A stretch of DNA of 64,000 nt from NCBI RefSeq assembly GCF_900156065.1, contig NZ_FTNF01000005.1, positions 62,001 through 126,000 of the forward strand, in the 5' to 3' direction. The notes under the pieces were generated by a model that had not been told where the DNA came from, did no database searches, and saw only the letters and a list, made by a program, of their open reading frames with translations. Made by a program: the position numbers and the translations under genes. This DNA is from Micromonospora avicenniae. Its GTDB lineage: Bacteria; Actinomycetota; Actinomycetes; Mycobacteriales; Micromonosporaceae. This document shows positions 1-8,700 of this stretch, one piece after another; within the stretch, counting starts at the first letter, position 1; each line of letters opens with the position of its first letter.

Positions 1-261
1 AACATCACCGGCCCGAGCGCCGACGTGAACGCCGACACCAACCCGACGACCAGGGTCGTCGCCCGGTTCGGCCCTCGCGACTGGCGCCGGCAGGGTGCCG
101 AGTACGTCATCCGGCACACCCTGCGCGACGTGGAGCAGGACATGTACGCCCGGGTGCGTGGCACCAGCACCGACGAGATGGAGCCGCTCGCCGACGGGCT
201 GGAGAGCCCGTGGCACGACCTCTGGTTCTACTCGAACCCGGTCTTCGTCCGCGTCCGCTGA
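1..261 (+). CDS. C-terminal fragment of an unrecognised protein (possible PHP-type metallohydrolase)
   Basis: The reading frame is open from the first base of the window to a TGA at 259-261, so the gene starts outside the window. The last 86 codons are seen. The end has the string SPWHDLWFYSNPVFVRVR, a 'W-x-YSNP-I/V-FV' tail that I associate with the C-terminus of PHP/CehA-like metallohydrolases, where the tail closes the last strand. No catalytic histidines fall inside the visible part. The family assignment is weak. What is firm is a real coding 3' end with strong G/C third-position bias that stops before a long non-coding stretch. Confidence 0.6.
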   Translation, partial: NITGPSADVNADTNPTTRVVARFGPRDWRRQGAEYVIRHTLRDVEQDMYARVRGTSTDEMEPLADGLESPWHDLWFYSNPVFVRVR

Positions 262-673
262 CGCGTCAGCTGTCGTCGGCCCTGCGCGCCCGGGTTCAGT
301 CCCGGCGCGTGGGGCCGACGCCGTTCCCGTTCCCGTCTGCTCGGCCCTCGCGTTCCAGCGCACGAGTCTTCAGCTGGCCGGCGATGGAGTCACTCAACGC
401 AATGCGGGCACCCGCTCCAGACACACCCCTGCGGACGCTTTGCTCTGCACCCGCATACGCGCCAGTCACCCGAAGTCACCGCGTTCGGCGGGCGCGCAAC
501 AGCGGCCTGTGAAGAAGGCGCAGCTCAACGACCCGGTGCGTATAGGGGTGCAGAGCAAAGCTCGCGGAGTGGTGGTTGCCCCGCCGCGTTCGTGGTGACG
601 TCGCGTGTTCAGCGCGCCGTGGTTACTCCACGCATCCGGGGGCCAACGACGCGGCGATCCCGGCCCGAGCGGC
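262..673. other. non-coding stretch with an inverted-repeat element
   Basis: No credible gene lies in these 412 bases: the open frames here have poor codon bias and no recognisable protein. The stretch holds a long, nearly perfect inverted repeat (437-460 and 538-561), annotated separately. The rest shows nothing I can name. Confidence 0.5.
437..561. repeat. inverted repeat, 24-bp arms, 77-bp spacer
   Basis: The arm at 437-460 contains GCTTTGCTCTGCACCC and the arm at 538-561 contains GGGTGCAGAGCAAAGC. The two arms are reverse complements at 22 of 24 positions (mismatches only in the central CATACGC/GTATAGG part). The spacer is 461-537. It lies wholly in non-coding DNA between the end of one gene and the convergent DUF1905 gene. 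From memory, similar 'TGCAGAGCAAAGC' strings recur between genes in Micromonosporaceae, which would make this a dispersed palindromic element; that is recollection, not a search. Confidence 0.7.
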
Positions 674-961
674 TCAGACGTCCACGCTGAGCCGTACGTT
701 CACCATCTCGCCCACCTCGAGCCCCTCGGCCTTCCGCACCGAGGTGCGCACCGGCACGAGGTAACGCCCGTCCTTCGGGAACAGAGAAGTGGCCCAGGTG
801 GTCGTGCCGATGTGGGCGGTGACCGGGATCATGCCCCAGCCGTAGCTCACCGCCGAGGCCGTCGCGGCCAGCTGCCGGCACTCCTCGACCGGAACGGTGA
901 CGAAGTGCCAGGGCGCCGGTCCGCGCCAGAACCACATCTCGCCAGCGAATTCGAGCTCCAT
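674..961 (-). CDS. DUF1905-family small protein
   Basis: A 95-residue protein with the compact beta-barrel pattern of DUF1905: a conserved PWHFVTVP near residue 20, YGWGMIPVTAHIG in the middle and LFPKDGRYLVPVRTSVRKAEGLEVGE near the end. The function of the family is not established. Full length for the family. Start chosen at the ATG (961), which sits exactly six bases after a TAGGCT -10-like hexamer (968-973), fitting a leaderless transcript; GAGGCG immediately before the ATG is an alternative weak ribosome site. It runs away from the kinase operon at 1212, so 962-1211 is a divergent control region. Confidence 0.85.
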   Translation of the reverse strand: MELEFAGEMWFWRGPAPWHFVTVPVEECRQLAATASAVSYGWGMIPVTAHIGTTTWATSLFPKDGRYLVPVRTSVRKAEGLEVGEMVNVRLSVDV

Positions 962-967
962 CGCCTC

Positions 968-973
968 AGCCTA
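968..973 (-). promoter_or_regulatory. -10 element of a leaderless promoter for the DUF1905 gene
   Basis: TAGGCT on the minus strand ends six bases before the ATG at 961, so transcription is expected to begin at or next to the start codon. Confidence 0.5.
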
Positions 974-1049
974 GGCGCGGGCGACGGGAGCGCCCGGGCG
1001 ACCGGATGGCTGATCCGCTGCGGGTGACCGCCCAGGGAACCCGCGAACC

Positions 1050-1065
1050 GGGTTAACGATTTCTC
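1050..1065 (-). promoter_or_regulatory. candidate LacI-type operator, site A
   Basis: Minus-strand GAGAAATCGTTAACCC. The first eleven bases are identical to the start of the site at 10552. It lies about 150 bases upstream of the kinase-isomerase operon. Only one half of the dyad is well preserved. Confidence 0.5.
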
Positions 1066-1182
1066 GGCGGTCGCTGGTCATCGATGCCGTAGCCGTGAAT
1101 GCTTCTACCAGCGCAAACTCCGGCCGTGTGGTGGCCCGGCGGGCGAGCGCACCGGAGGGCGGTCGGTACTGCGCTCTTGATT

Positions 1183-1198
1183 CGGAAATCGATTGCTG
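1183..1198 (+). promoter_or_regulatory. candidate LacI-type operator, site B
   Basis: CGGAAATCGATTGCTG, an imperfect dyad centred on CG at 1190-1191, ending 13 bases before the kinase ATG (1212). The core GAAATCGATT matches the site at 10694. A repressor bound here would overlap the expected start of transcription. Confidence 0.6.
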
Positions 1199-1211
1199 GA
1201 ACAGTGGCGCC

Positions 1212-2750
1212 ATGAAGGTTGCGACCGTCCTGGGCGTCGACATCGGCACCTCGAGCAGTAAGGGGGTCCTCGTCGATGCCGCCGGCCGGGTCGTCCGCTC
1301 GGCCACCCGATCGCACGAGGTGAGCCGTCCCCGACCCGGCTGGGTGGAGATGGACGCCGACGTCTGGTGGCAGGAGTTCGTCTCGCTCAGCCGCGAGTTG
1401 CTGGCACCCGGTGACGCCGAGGTCGTGGCCGTCGGAGTGAGCGGCATGGGCCCGTGCGTACTGCTCACCGACGCCGCCAACGTTCCGCTGCGTCCGGCCA
1501 TCCTGTACGGCGTCGACACCCGCTCCACCGCCCAGATCGCCCGCCTCAACGATCAGTTCGGCGAGGAGGAGATCCTGCGCCGGTGCGGCTCCGCGCTGTC
1601 CAGCCAGGCGGCGGGCGCGAAGGTCGCCTGGGTCGCCGACAACGAACCGGAGCTCTTCCGGCGGGCGCGGCGGCTCTTCATGCCCAGCTCGTGGCTCGTC
1701 GTGCAGCTCACCGGCCGGTACGTGCTCGACCAGCACTCGGCGAGCCAGTGCACGCCGCTCTACGACACCCGGAGCGAGGACTGGTACGCGCCCTGGGCCG
1801 AGCAGATCGCCCCCGACCTGGTCCTGCCCCCGCTGAGCTGGCCCGGCGAGGTGGCCGGGGTGGTGACGGCACACGCTGCGGCGGAGGCCGGTCTGCCGCC
1901 GGGCGTTCCGGTCATCACCGGCACCATCGACGCCTGGTCGGAGGCGATCAGCGTCGGGGCCCAGGGCGTCGGCGACCTGATGCTGATGTACGGGACCACG
2001 ATGTTCCTGGTCCACACGGTCGCGTCCCCGCTGACGAGCCCGTCGCTGTGGGGAACCGTGGGCGCCCTGCCCGGCACCCGCAACCTCGCCGGCGGCCTGG
2101 CCACCTCCGGTGCGATCACCGGATGGCTGCGCGAGCTGTTCGGCTCGCCCGACTACCCCGAACTGCTCCGGCTGGCCGAGGCCTCCGGAGCGGGCGCGAG
2201 AGGGCTGCTCATGCTGCCCTACTTCGCCGGCGAGCGGACCCCCATCCTCGATCCGGACGCACGTGGCGTCCTCGCCGGCCTCACCGTCTCGCACACGCGC
2301 GGCGACCTGTACCGGGCGGCGCTCGAGGCGACCGGTCTCGGCGTGCGTCACAACATCGAGACGATCGAGGCCGGTGGTGGCGACATCCGACGCGTCGTCG
2401 CGGTCGGAGGCGGCACCCAGGGCGGGCTCTGGACCCAGATCGTCTCGGACGTCACCGGGCGCGACCAGGTGATCCCTTCGCAGACGATCGGCGCGAGCTA
2501 CGGAGCCGCCTTCCTCGCCGCGCGAACGGAGTGGGACGTCTCGATCGAGACCTGGAACCCCGTGAAGGAGATCCGGACGCCCCGGCGTGAGCTCGCCGCC
2601 GACTACGACGAGCTCTACGGGCTCTATCGCGAGCTGTACACGAGTTCCAAGCGGGTCGCGCATGCGCTCGCTGCACGTCAGGTCCGTCTTCTGGCCGCCG
2701 GTCCGCCGGTGGCCAGCGACAACCGAGGCACCGAAGGAGTCGCCCCATGA
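1212..2750 (+). CDS. FGGY-family carbohydrate (pentulose-type) kinase
   Basis: A 512-residue cytoplasmic sugar kinase of the FGGY family, which phosphorylates ketoses such as D-ribulose, L-ribulose or D-xylulose with ATP. The N-terminal phosphate-1 loop is GVDIGTSSSKG (residues 8-18), and the C-terminal domain carries the adenosine/phosphate-2 motif VAVGGGTQGGLWTQIVSD near residue 420. Length is normal. I chose the ATG at 1212 because the family motif begins seven residues later; an upstream in-frame ATG (1095) would add a tail unlike the family. The stop overlaps the isomerase start (ATGA), so the two are translationally coupled. With that partner, phosphorylation of D-ribulose to D-ribulose-5-phosphate is the likeliest role (inference). 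Confidence 0.88.
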   Translation: MKVATVLGVDIGTSSSKGVLVDAAGRVVRSATRSHEVSRPRPGWVEMDADVWWQEFVSLSRELLAPGDAEVVAVGVSGMGPCVLLTDAANVPLRPAILYGVDTRSTAQIARLNDQFGEEEILRRCGSALSSQAAGAKVAWVADNEPELFRRARRLFMPSSWLVVQLTGRYVLDQHSASQCTPLYDTRSEDWYAPWAEQIAPDLVLPPLSWPGEVAGVVTAHAAAEAGLPPGVPVITGTIDAWSEAISVGAQGVGDLMLMYGTTMFLVHTVASPLTSPSLWGTVGALPGTRNLAGGLATSGAITGWLRELFGSPDYPELLRLAEASGAGARGLLMLPYFAGERTPILDPDARGVLAGLTVSHTRGDLYRAALEATGLGVRHNIETIEAGGGDIRRVVAVGGGTQGGLWTQIVSDVTGRDQVIPSQTIGASYGAAFLAARTEWDVSIETWNPVKEIRTPRRELAADYDELYGLYRELYTSSKRVAHALAARQVRLLAAGPPVASDNRGTEGVAP

Positions 2751-4381
2751 CCAGTTACCAGCTGCCCCAGTTGGCCGATCCACCGTCGGCGGCGCCCGGC
2801 ACCGTCTACACAGTGGCCAGCGGCGATCTCCGGCCCGCCGCCAACATCACCTGCTGGCCGACCCAGCAGCAACTGGAGACCGACCTCGCGGCGGCGGTCA
2901 ACGCGCTCGGCTGGAAGGTGGAACGCGGCCACGCGTTCGACGCGGACAAGGGCCACGGCTTCATCGACAGCCAACGGGCCGGTATCGAGGTCTTCAAGCG
3001 GCTTCCGGTGGACGCGCCGCTCATCGTGGTCGAGGCGGTCTGGCAGTACAGCCACCACGTGCTCGCCGGCCTGCGCAGCCACCGGGGTCCGATCCTCATC
3101 GTGGCCAACTGGAGCGGTGAGTTCCCCGGGCTCGTCGGCCTGCTCAACCTCACGGCGAGCCTCACCAAGGCGGGTGTGAAGCACTCCGCGCTGTGGAGCA
3201 AGGACTTCACCGACGAGTGGGCGGTCGAGGGGCTGCGGACCTGGCTGGAGACCGGCGATCTGCGCCACGACACCAGCCACGTACGGGACCTGCCGACCCT
3301 TGCCGACGACGCCGAGGTCGAACTCGGCCGCGCCCTGGCCACCCAACTGGCCAGGGAGAAGGCGATCATCGGCGTCTTCGACGAGGGTTGCATGGGCATG
3401 TACAACGCGATCTTCGACGACGAGCTGATCAACCCGCTCGGCATCTACAAGGAGCGGCTGTCCCAGAGCGCGCTGGTCGCGGAGATGGCGCGGGTGTCGG
3501 ACGAGGAGGCCCACGCGGTCCGCCGCTGGCTGGACGAGGCCGGGATGACGTTCCACACCGGCACGGACGAGGCCACCGAGCTCACCGACGCCCAGCTCAC
3601 GAGCCAGTTCAAGATGTACATCGCGGCGCTGCGCATCTCCGACGACTTCGGCCTGGACGCCGTCGGCATCCAGTACCAGCAGGGCCTGAAGGACACCGTC
3701 CCGGCCAGCGACCTCGCCGAGGGCCTGCTGAACAACGTGCAGCGGCCGCCGGTGCTCAGCCGTGACGGCAGCCGTGAGCTGTACGCGGGCGCGCCGCTGC
3801 CGCACTTCAACGAGGTCGACGAGGGGGTGGCCGTGGACTCTCTGGTCACCAACCGCATCTGGACCGCCATGGGCCTCGACCCGGCGACGACCCTGCACGA
3901 CATCCGTTGGGGGGAGCGGTACGGCGAGGACTTCGTCTGGGTGTTCGAGATCTCCGGCTCGGTGCCCGCCTCGCACAACGGCGGGTACGACAAGTCGTAC
4001 AGCATGCGGCAGCCGCCGATGTTCTTCCCGCTGGGTGGCGGCACGTTGAGCGGCGTCTCCAAGCCGGGCGAGATCGTCTGGTCGCGGGTGTTCATCATGG
4101 ACGGCGCGCTGCACGTCGACATGGGCCGGGGGACCGTCGTCGAGCTTCCCGAGGAGGAGACCCGGCGCCGCCTGGAGGCCACCAACCCGCAGTGGCCGAT
4201 CATGCACGCCGTGCTGCACGGGGTGGGCCGTGACCAGTTGATGGCCCGGCACAAGGCCAACCACGTCAACGTCGCGTACGCGCCGGACCGGGAGACCGCC
4301 GACCGGGCGCTGCGGGTGAAGGCCGCCATGTTCGCCGAGCTCGGCCTCCACGTACACCTCTGCGGTGAGGTCGCTCTCTAG
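2747..4381 (+). CDS. L-fucose/D-arabinose-isomerase-like sugar isomerase
   Basis: A 544-residue protein resembling the fucose/arabinose isomerase superfamily, which interconverts aldoses and ketoses with a divalent metal. Visible family features are FDEGCMGMYN (211-220) and KERLSQSAL (from 235), and a C-terminal substrate-binding part with GGYDKSYSMRQPPMFFPLGG. Slightly shorter than E. coli FucI (about 590). FucI-type enzymes accept both L-fucose and D-arabinose. The ATG overlaps the kinase stop by four bases. No fuculose-phosphate aldolase is encoded in the window, so conversion of D-arabinose to D-ribulose fits better than L-fucose breakdown (inference). Confidence 0.82.
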   Translation: MTSYQLPQLADPPSAAPGTVYTVASGDLRPAANITCWPTQQQLETDLAAAVNALGWKVERGHAFDADKGHGFIDSQRAGIEVFKRLPVDAPLIVVEAVWQYSHHVLAGLRSHRGPILIVANWSGEFPGLVGLLNLTASLTKAGVKHSALWSKDFTDEWAVEGLRTWLETGDLRHDTSHVRDLPTLADDAEVELGRALATQLAREKAIIGVFDEGCMGMYNAIFDDELINPLGIYKERLSQSALVAEMARVSDEEAHAVRRWLDEAGMTFHTGTDEATELTDAQLTSQFKMYIAALRISDDFGLDAVGIQYQQGLKDTVPASDLAEGLLNNVQRPPVLSRDGSRELYAGAPLPHFNEVDEGVAVDSLVTNRIWTAMGLDPATTLHDIRWGERYGEDFVWVFEISGSVPASHNGGYDKSYSMRQPPMFFPLGGGTLSGVSKPGEIVWSRVFIMDGALHVDMGRGTVVELPEEETRRRLEATNPQWPIMHAVLHGVGRDQLMARHKANHVNVAYAPDRETADRALRVKAAMFAELGLHVHLCGEVAL

Positions 4382-4391
4382 TCCCACGCGC

Positions 4392-4428
4392 CGGTGCGCC
4401 CCGGGTCAGGTCGACCCGGGGCGCACCG
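4392..4428 (+). terminator. strong hairpin after the kinase-isomerase operon
   Basis: Perfect 15-bp stem (4392-4406 with 4414-4428) and 7-base loop, starting 11 bases after the isomerase stop. No T-run follows, as is usual in high-GC actinobacteria. Confidence 0.8.
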
Positions 4429-4567
4429 TGTTGTCGCCGTCGGTGTCGGCGGCCGGGCGATGACGGGGCGGGCGGCCTGACCTGACGGGGGCAGGCTGCC
4501 CGCCCTTCGGCCGGCAGCGTGCCCCAACCCCGGCGCAACACCCGGGCGATCGGCGTCGCGGGCCTGG

Positions 4568-5566
4568 TCAGCGCGGGCGGGTGGAGCTCTCCCGCACCTG
4601 GAGGCCCGTGCTGAGGGTGACGGTCGACGGCGGTCGGGTCGGGTTGGCGATCCGTTCCGTGAGCAGCACCGCGGCCGCCCGCCCGAGGTCGTACGTCGGC
4701 TGGGAGACGGTGCTCAGTGAGGGCCTGACCAGGTGGGCCCAGGGGATGTCGTCGAAGCCGATCACACCGAACGCCGCCGGCACCTTCACCCCGCGGTCGA
4801 CGAGGCACTCGACGGCTCCGACGGTCATCAGGTTGTTGGTCGCGAAGACGCTGTCGGGTGGGTTGTCGCTGTCGAGCAGCGAGGCCATGGCCCGGTAACC
4901 GCCCTCCTCGCGGAAGTCCGCGTACCGCACCAGGCTGTCGCTCGCCTCGTGGCCGGCTGCCCGGAGGGCGCGCTGGTAACCGCGGAGCCGCTGGGAGGCG
5001 GTGGAGATGCGGCGCGGGCCGGTGATGCAGGCGACCCGCTGGTAGCCGTTGTCGAGCAGGTGGGTCGTGGCCATCTCCGCACCCTGCAGGTTGTCGACGA
5101 GCACCGTGTCGATGGTCACGCCGCGCAGCTGGCGGTCGATCGCGACGACCGGGATGCGCGCCTCGACCAGCCGGTTGATGGCGGTCGACCGGCCCGACGT
5201 GGAGATGATCACGCCGGCCATCCGCTCGGCCAGGGCGGCGGCGATGTACCGGGACTCCTTCTCCGGGTCCTCGTCGCTGTTGCACAGGACGACCGAGTAG
5301 CCGGTGCCCTGCGCGACGTCCTCGACCCCGCGCACCATCGAGGTGAAGAACGGGTTCCCGATGTCGGAGATGATGACCGCCCAGAGGCTGGTCTGGCTCA
5401 GACGCAGGTTACGGGCGACGGCGTTGGGACGGTAGTCGAGGTCCCGCATCGCCTGGTGCACCCGCGCAGCCATGGCTGGATCGACCGTGGTACGTCCGTT
5501 CAACACCCGCGACACTGTCGCGGGCGAGACCTGAGCCTGCCGTGCCACGTCATAGATCGTCGCCAT
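4568..5566 (-). CDS. LacI-family transcriptional repressor
   Basis: A 332-residue regulator: LacI helix-turn-helix at the N-terminus (TIYDVARQAQVSPATVSRVLN, residues 3-23), hinge helix near 50, then a periplasmic-binding-protein-like sugar-sensing domain with the usual DIGNPFFTSMVRGVE string. Full length. GGAGG lies three bases before the ATG. It sits between the kinase-isomerase operon and the glycosidase operons and is the obvious owner of the four GAGAAATCG-type sites found in front of those units. The effector is probably the imported sugar or a derivative (inference). Confidence 0.93.
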   Translation of the reverse strand: MATIYDVARQAQVSPATVSRVLNGRTTVDPAMAARVHQAMRDLDYRPNAVARNLRLSQTSLWAVIISDIGNPFFTSMVRGVEDVAQGTGYSVVLCNSDEDPEKESRYIAAALAERMAGVIISTSGRSTAINRLVEARIPVVAIDRQLRGVTIDTVLVDNLQGAEMATTHLLDNGYQRVACITGPRRISTASQRLRGYQRALRAAGHEASDSLVRYADFREEGGYRAMASLLDSDNPPDSVFATNNLMTVGAVECLVDRGVKVPAAFGVIGFDDIPWAHLVRPSLSTVSQPTYDLGRAAAVLLTERIANPTRPPSTVTLSTGLQVRESSTRPR

Positions 5567-5718
5567 TCGCCTCCATCCGGTCGACTCCTACGGTGATGTG
5601 AACTCTCACGAGGGCACCCAGCCCGCTGCGGTGACGGAACCCGGCATCCTACGGGTGGGTAATGCCGGAGTCGCCTTCCGGCCTGACGCCGGGTGCCGGG
5701 TGTCGGGGTCCGCCACGG

Positions 5719-8700
5719 TCAGCCATTGACTGTGACCTCGAGATTGTCGCCCCGGCCCACCACGACCTCGGAGTTCAAGGTAACGAGAATACGCCCGTCC
5801 CGGTACGACCAGTCACCGATCGGCAGCGTGCGGTCGCCCAGGCGCACGGTCACCTTGGCCGGATGGTGCGTCGCCGCCAGCGCGACGCTGCTCACTCTGA
5901 GACGCCCGTATCGGACCTCGATCGTGCCGGCGAGGTGCCGGCCATGCCGCTCCTGCCGGAAGAGTCCCCATCCTTCGGCGGCGGTGAACGCGGCGGCGAA
6001 CCGCTCCGGGCTCATCCGTGGCGCGAAGCCGATGTGGCCCCGGGGCCCGTGGTACTCGAAGCCGCACGCCGCGAGGTAGACGCCGTGGCTGGCCATCGCC
6101 CGCGCGTAGTGGTCGCCGCATTCGATCTCGTTGTACGGGTTGCGTTTCCCGGCCGCGTACCGGTCGTGCACCGCCCGGGTGAGCGTCAGCCCCTCCTCGA
6201 CCAGGCCCTCCTGGAGCATGTGCGCCGCGACCTGGTACTCCTGCCCGGTCCACACCTCGTTGAAGTACATCGCGGCCCAGCTCGCCGGGTTCCCCGCAGC
6301 GGTGTCGTCGCCGCCGTGCGGCCAGCTGGTCATCAACATCCCCCACTCGTGGTCCATGGCGAACCAACGACCGCCAGAGATCGCGCTGCCGTCGCGGTAG
6401 GCGACCTGGTCGGGGGTGAAGTTGTACCGGTACAGGCTGCTCAGGGCACTGACCGCCTGCTTTCTCGACACCACCCGCGGCAACCCGAGCTGACCGGCGA
6501 GGCTCTGCCCGAAGAGTTGGTCGATGTGGCAGCCGCGATTGCTGTTGATCACGTCGGCGTGCGTCGGATCCGTCTTCTGGATGAAGTACTCGCCGTTGAA
6601 CAGTTCGGTGGACAGGTGCTGGCTGCCCGACTCGGCCAGGGCCCGGCACCGGGTGGCGAACTCGTTCTGGCCGATCTCGTCGGCCATGGCCGCGCCGGCC
6701 AGCAGCGCCGCCACGTACATGCCGGTGATCCAGGCGATCTCGCCGTACCAGACGGTGTCGAGAGTGTTCGGCTGCGCGCCGTCGAGCGTGCCGTCGGGTC
6801 CGGCGTCATGCTCCATGACCCATTCCAGGGCGCGCCGTAGGCGTGGCCAGTTCGTCCGCAGGAACGTGTCGTCCGGCGCGGTCAGGTGTTCCCGGTAGCA
6901 GCGGAGGATCGTGCCGCACTGCCCGTCGGTCGCCCAGCCCATGTCGGCCTCCGCGCGGTTGCCGATCTGGCCGGTGTCGGGATGGAACCCGATGCCGAGG
7001 TCCACCCGGCTGCGGGTGTCGCGCTCCAACTGGGGGAAGAGCCGGGCGATCGATTGGGCGTAGTTCCACACGTGCTCACAGGTGCCCGGGCAGCAGTACA
7101 CCCCCTCCCAGCCATAGAACCGTCCGTCGTCGAAGAGGTAACAGGTGCTCGTGGAGAGCGTGGACGCGGGAGCGAGGGTGCGTTCCAGCAACCAGTGCGG
7201 CAGGGTGGCATCGGTGTACCAGGTCTTCACCCAGGTCCGCGTGTCCCCCTCCAGCCGGTCGAGGTTGCCGGCGACGTGCTCCACCACGGCGTGGGCATCG
7301 GCGAAGCGAGTCGCGTACTGCCGCCGCAAGGTGTCCGAGCCGTGCAGGAAACCGAGCGAGATCCGGTCGGGCACCCCGAAGTGCCAGCCGAGCACGAATC
7401 GGACGGTGCGCCGCTGACCCGGCGCCAGTCGGACGGGCACGGCCACCGACCCGGCCTGGCCGGCGAGGGAGCCGTCCACCTGCGTCGGACCGTCCTCCCC
7501 GTCGAACACCTGGTCCAGGTCGGCCCACCCGGCCAGCGACGGCCGGACCTGCGCCCGTGCGTCCAGCGCGGCAAGCACCAACGTGCCGTTGTCCGGCACC
7601 TGGTCCAGCGGTCGGCTGTCGCTCGACACGTCGGTGAACACGATGCGGTCGACGTTGACGTGGCCCCAGCCGCCGGTGTCCGTGTCCACGATCTCGATGA
7701 CCGCAGTGCGGCCCTGGTAGGCGGATACGTTCAACGTCGTCGGGCTCATCGGTTCCGCGTCGCGTCCGGCGGCGCTCGCCACCACCGTTCCGTCGATCAG
7801 CAGGTTCACGCACGTCTGCCCGCGGTGGCTGCCACCGCCCACGGCTACGCTGACGTACCGGCGTTCGACCGGGAACGGTCGGCTGGTGAGCTTGCCTGTC
7901 GCGGCGTCGGCCCGGGCGGTGTCACCGTCGGTGCCGCGGAAGTCGTGGGACGTCACGAAACGCTGTCCGCTGGCGCCGAGGTCGCCGAAGCGCTTCATGT
8001 AGTCCGGCACCTCGGAGACCGGCACAGGGCCGGCGCCGAACGCCGTGCCCTCGACGGTCCAGCCCTCGTAGTCGTCCCGCTCCCAGTCCTCGAACACGAC
8101 GTCCGGGCGTGGCGCGGTGTCGGTGAACACGATCCGGTCGCAGTTGACGTGGCCCCAGGCCCCGTCGTGTGCGTCGACGATCTCGATGACGCCGGTCTTT
8201 CCCTGGTGGGTGGTGACGTCCAGGAACACGGTGTGCATCGATTCGGCGTCGCGGCCGGTCGTAGTGGCCACCACGACACCGTCGACCAGCACGTTCACGC
8301 ACGTCTGACCCGCGTGGTCGCCGCCGCCGACGGACAGCCGGATCGACCGGCGATCGATGGTGAAGGGAGCACTGGTGAGCCGGCCGGTCGGGCCGTCGGC
8401 CCGGCCTATGTCGCCGTCGGCTCCGCGGAAGTCGTGCGAGGTAACGAATCTCTGCCCGGTCACGTTGAGCGGCCCGCCCTGCTTCATGTAGCCGGGCACC
8501 TCGGAGACCAGCACGGGGCCAGCGCCGAACGCGGCGCCTTCGACGGTCCAGCCCTGGTAGTCGTCCCGCTCCCAGTCCTCGAAGAGGATGTCGGGCCGGC
8601 CGTCCGTCGCCTCCGGTTCGCTTGCCGAGAACTGGACGCCGCGCAGGGATTCGCCGTCGATCGCCGCCGACCGCAGGGTGATTGCGCGCTGGGTCCGGGT

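Noticed and set aside
1053..2783. Long minus-strand frame opposite the kinase gene
   Set aside because: Antisense shadow of the FGGY kinase; no family features or ribosome site.
5642..5692. Small hairpins between the LacI and GH116 genes as terminators
   Set aside because: Stems are only six to seven bases long with no T-run; too weak to call with confidence.
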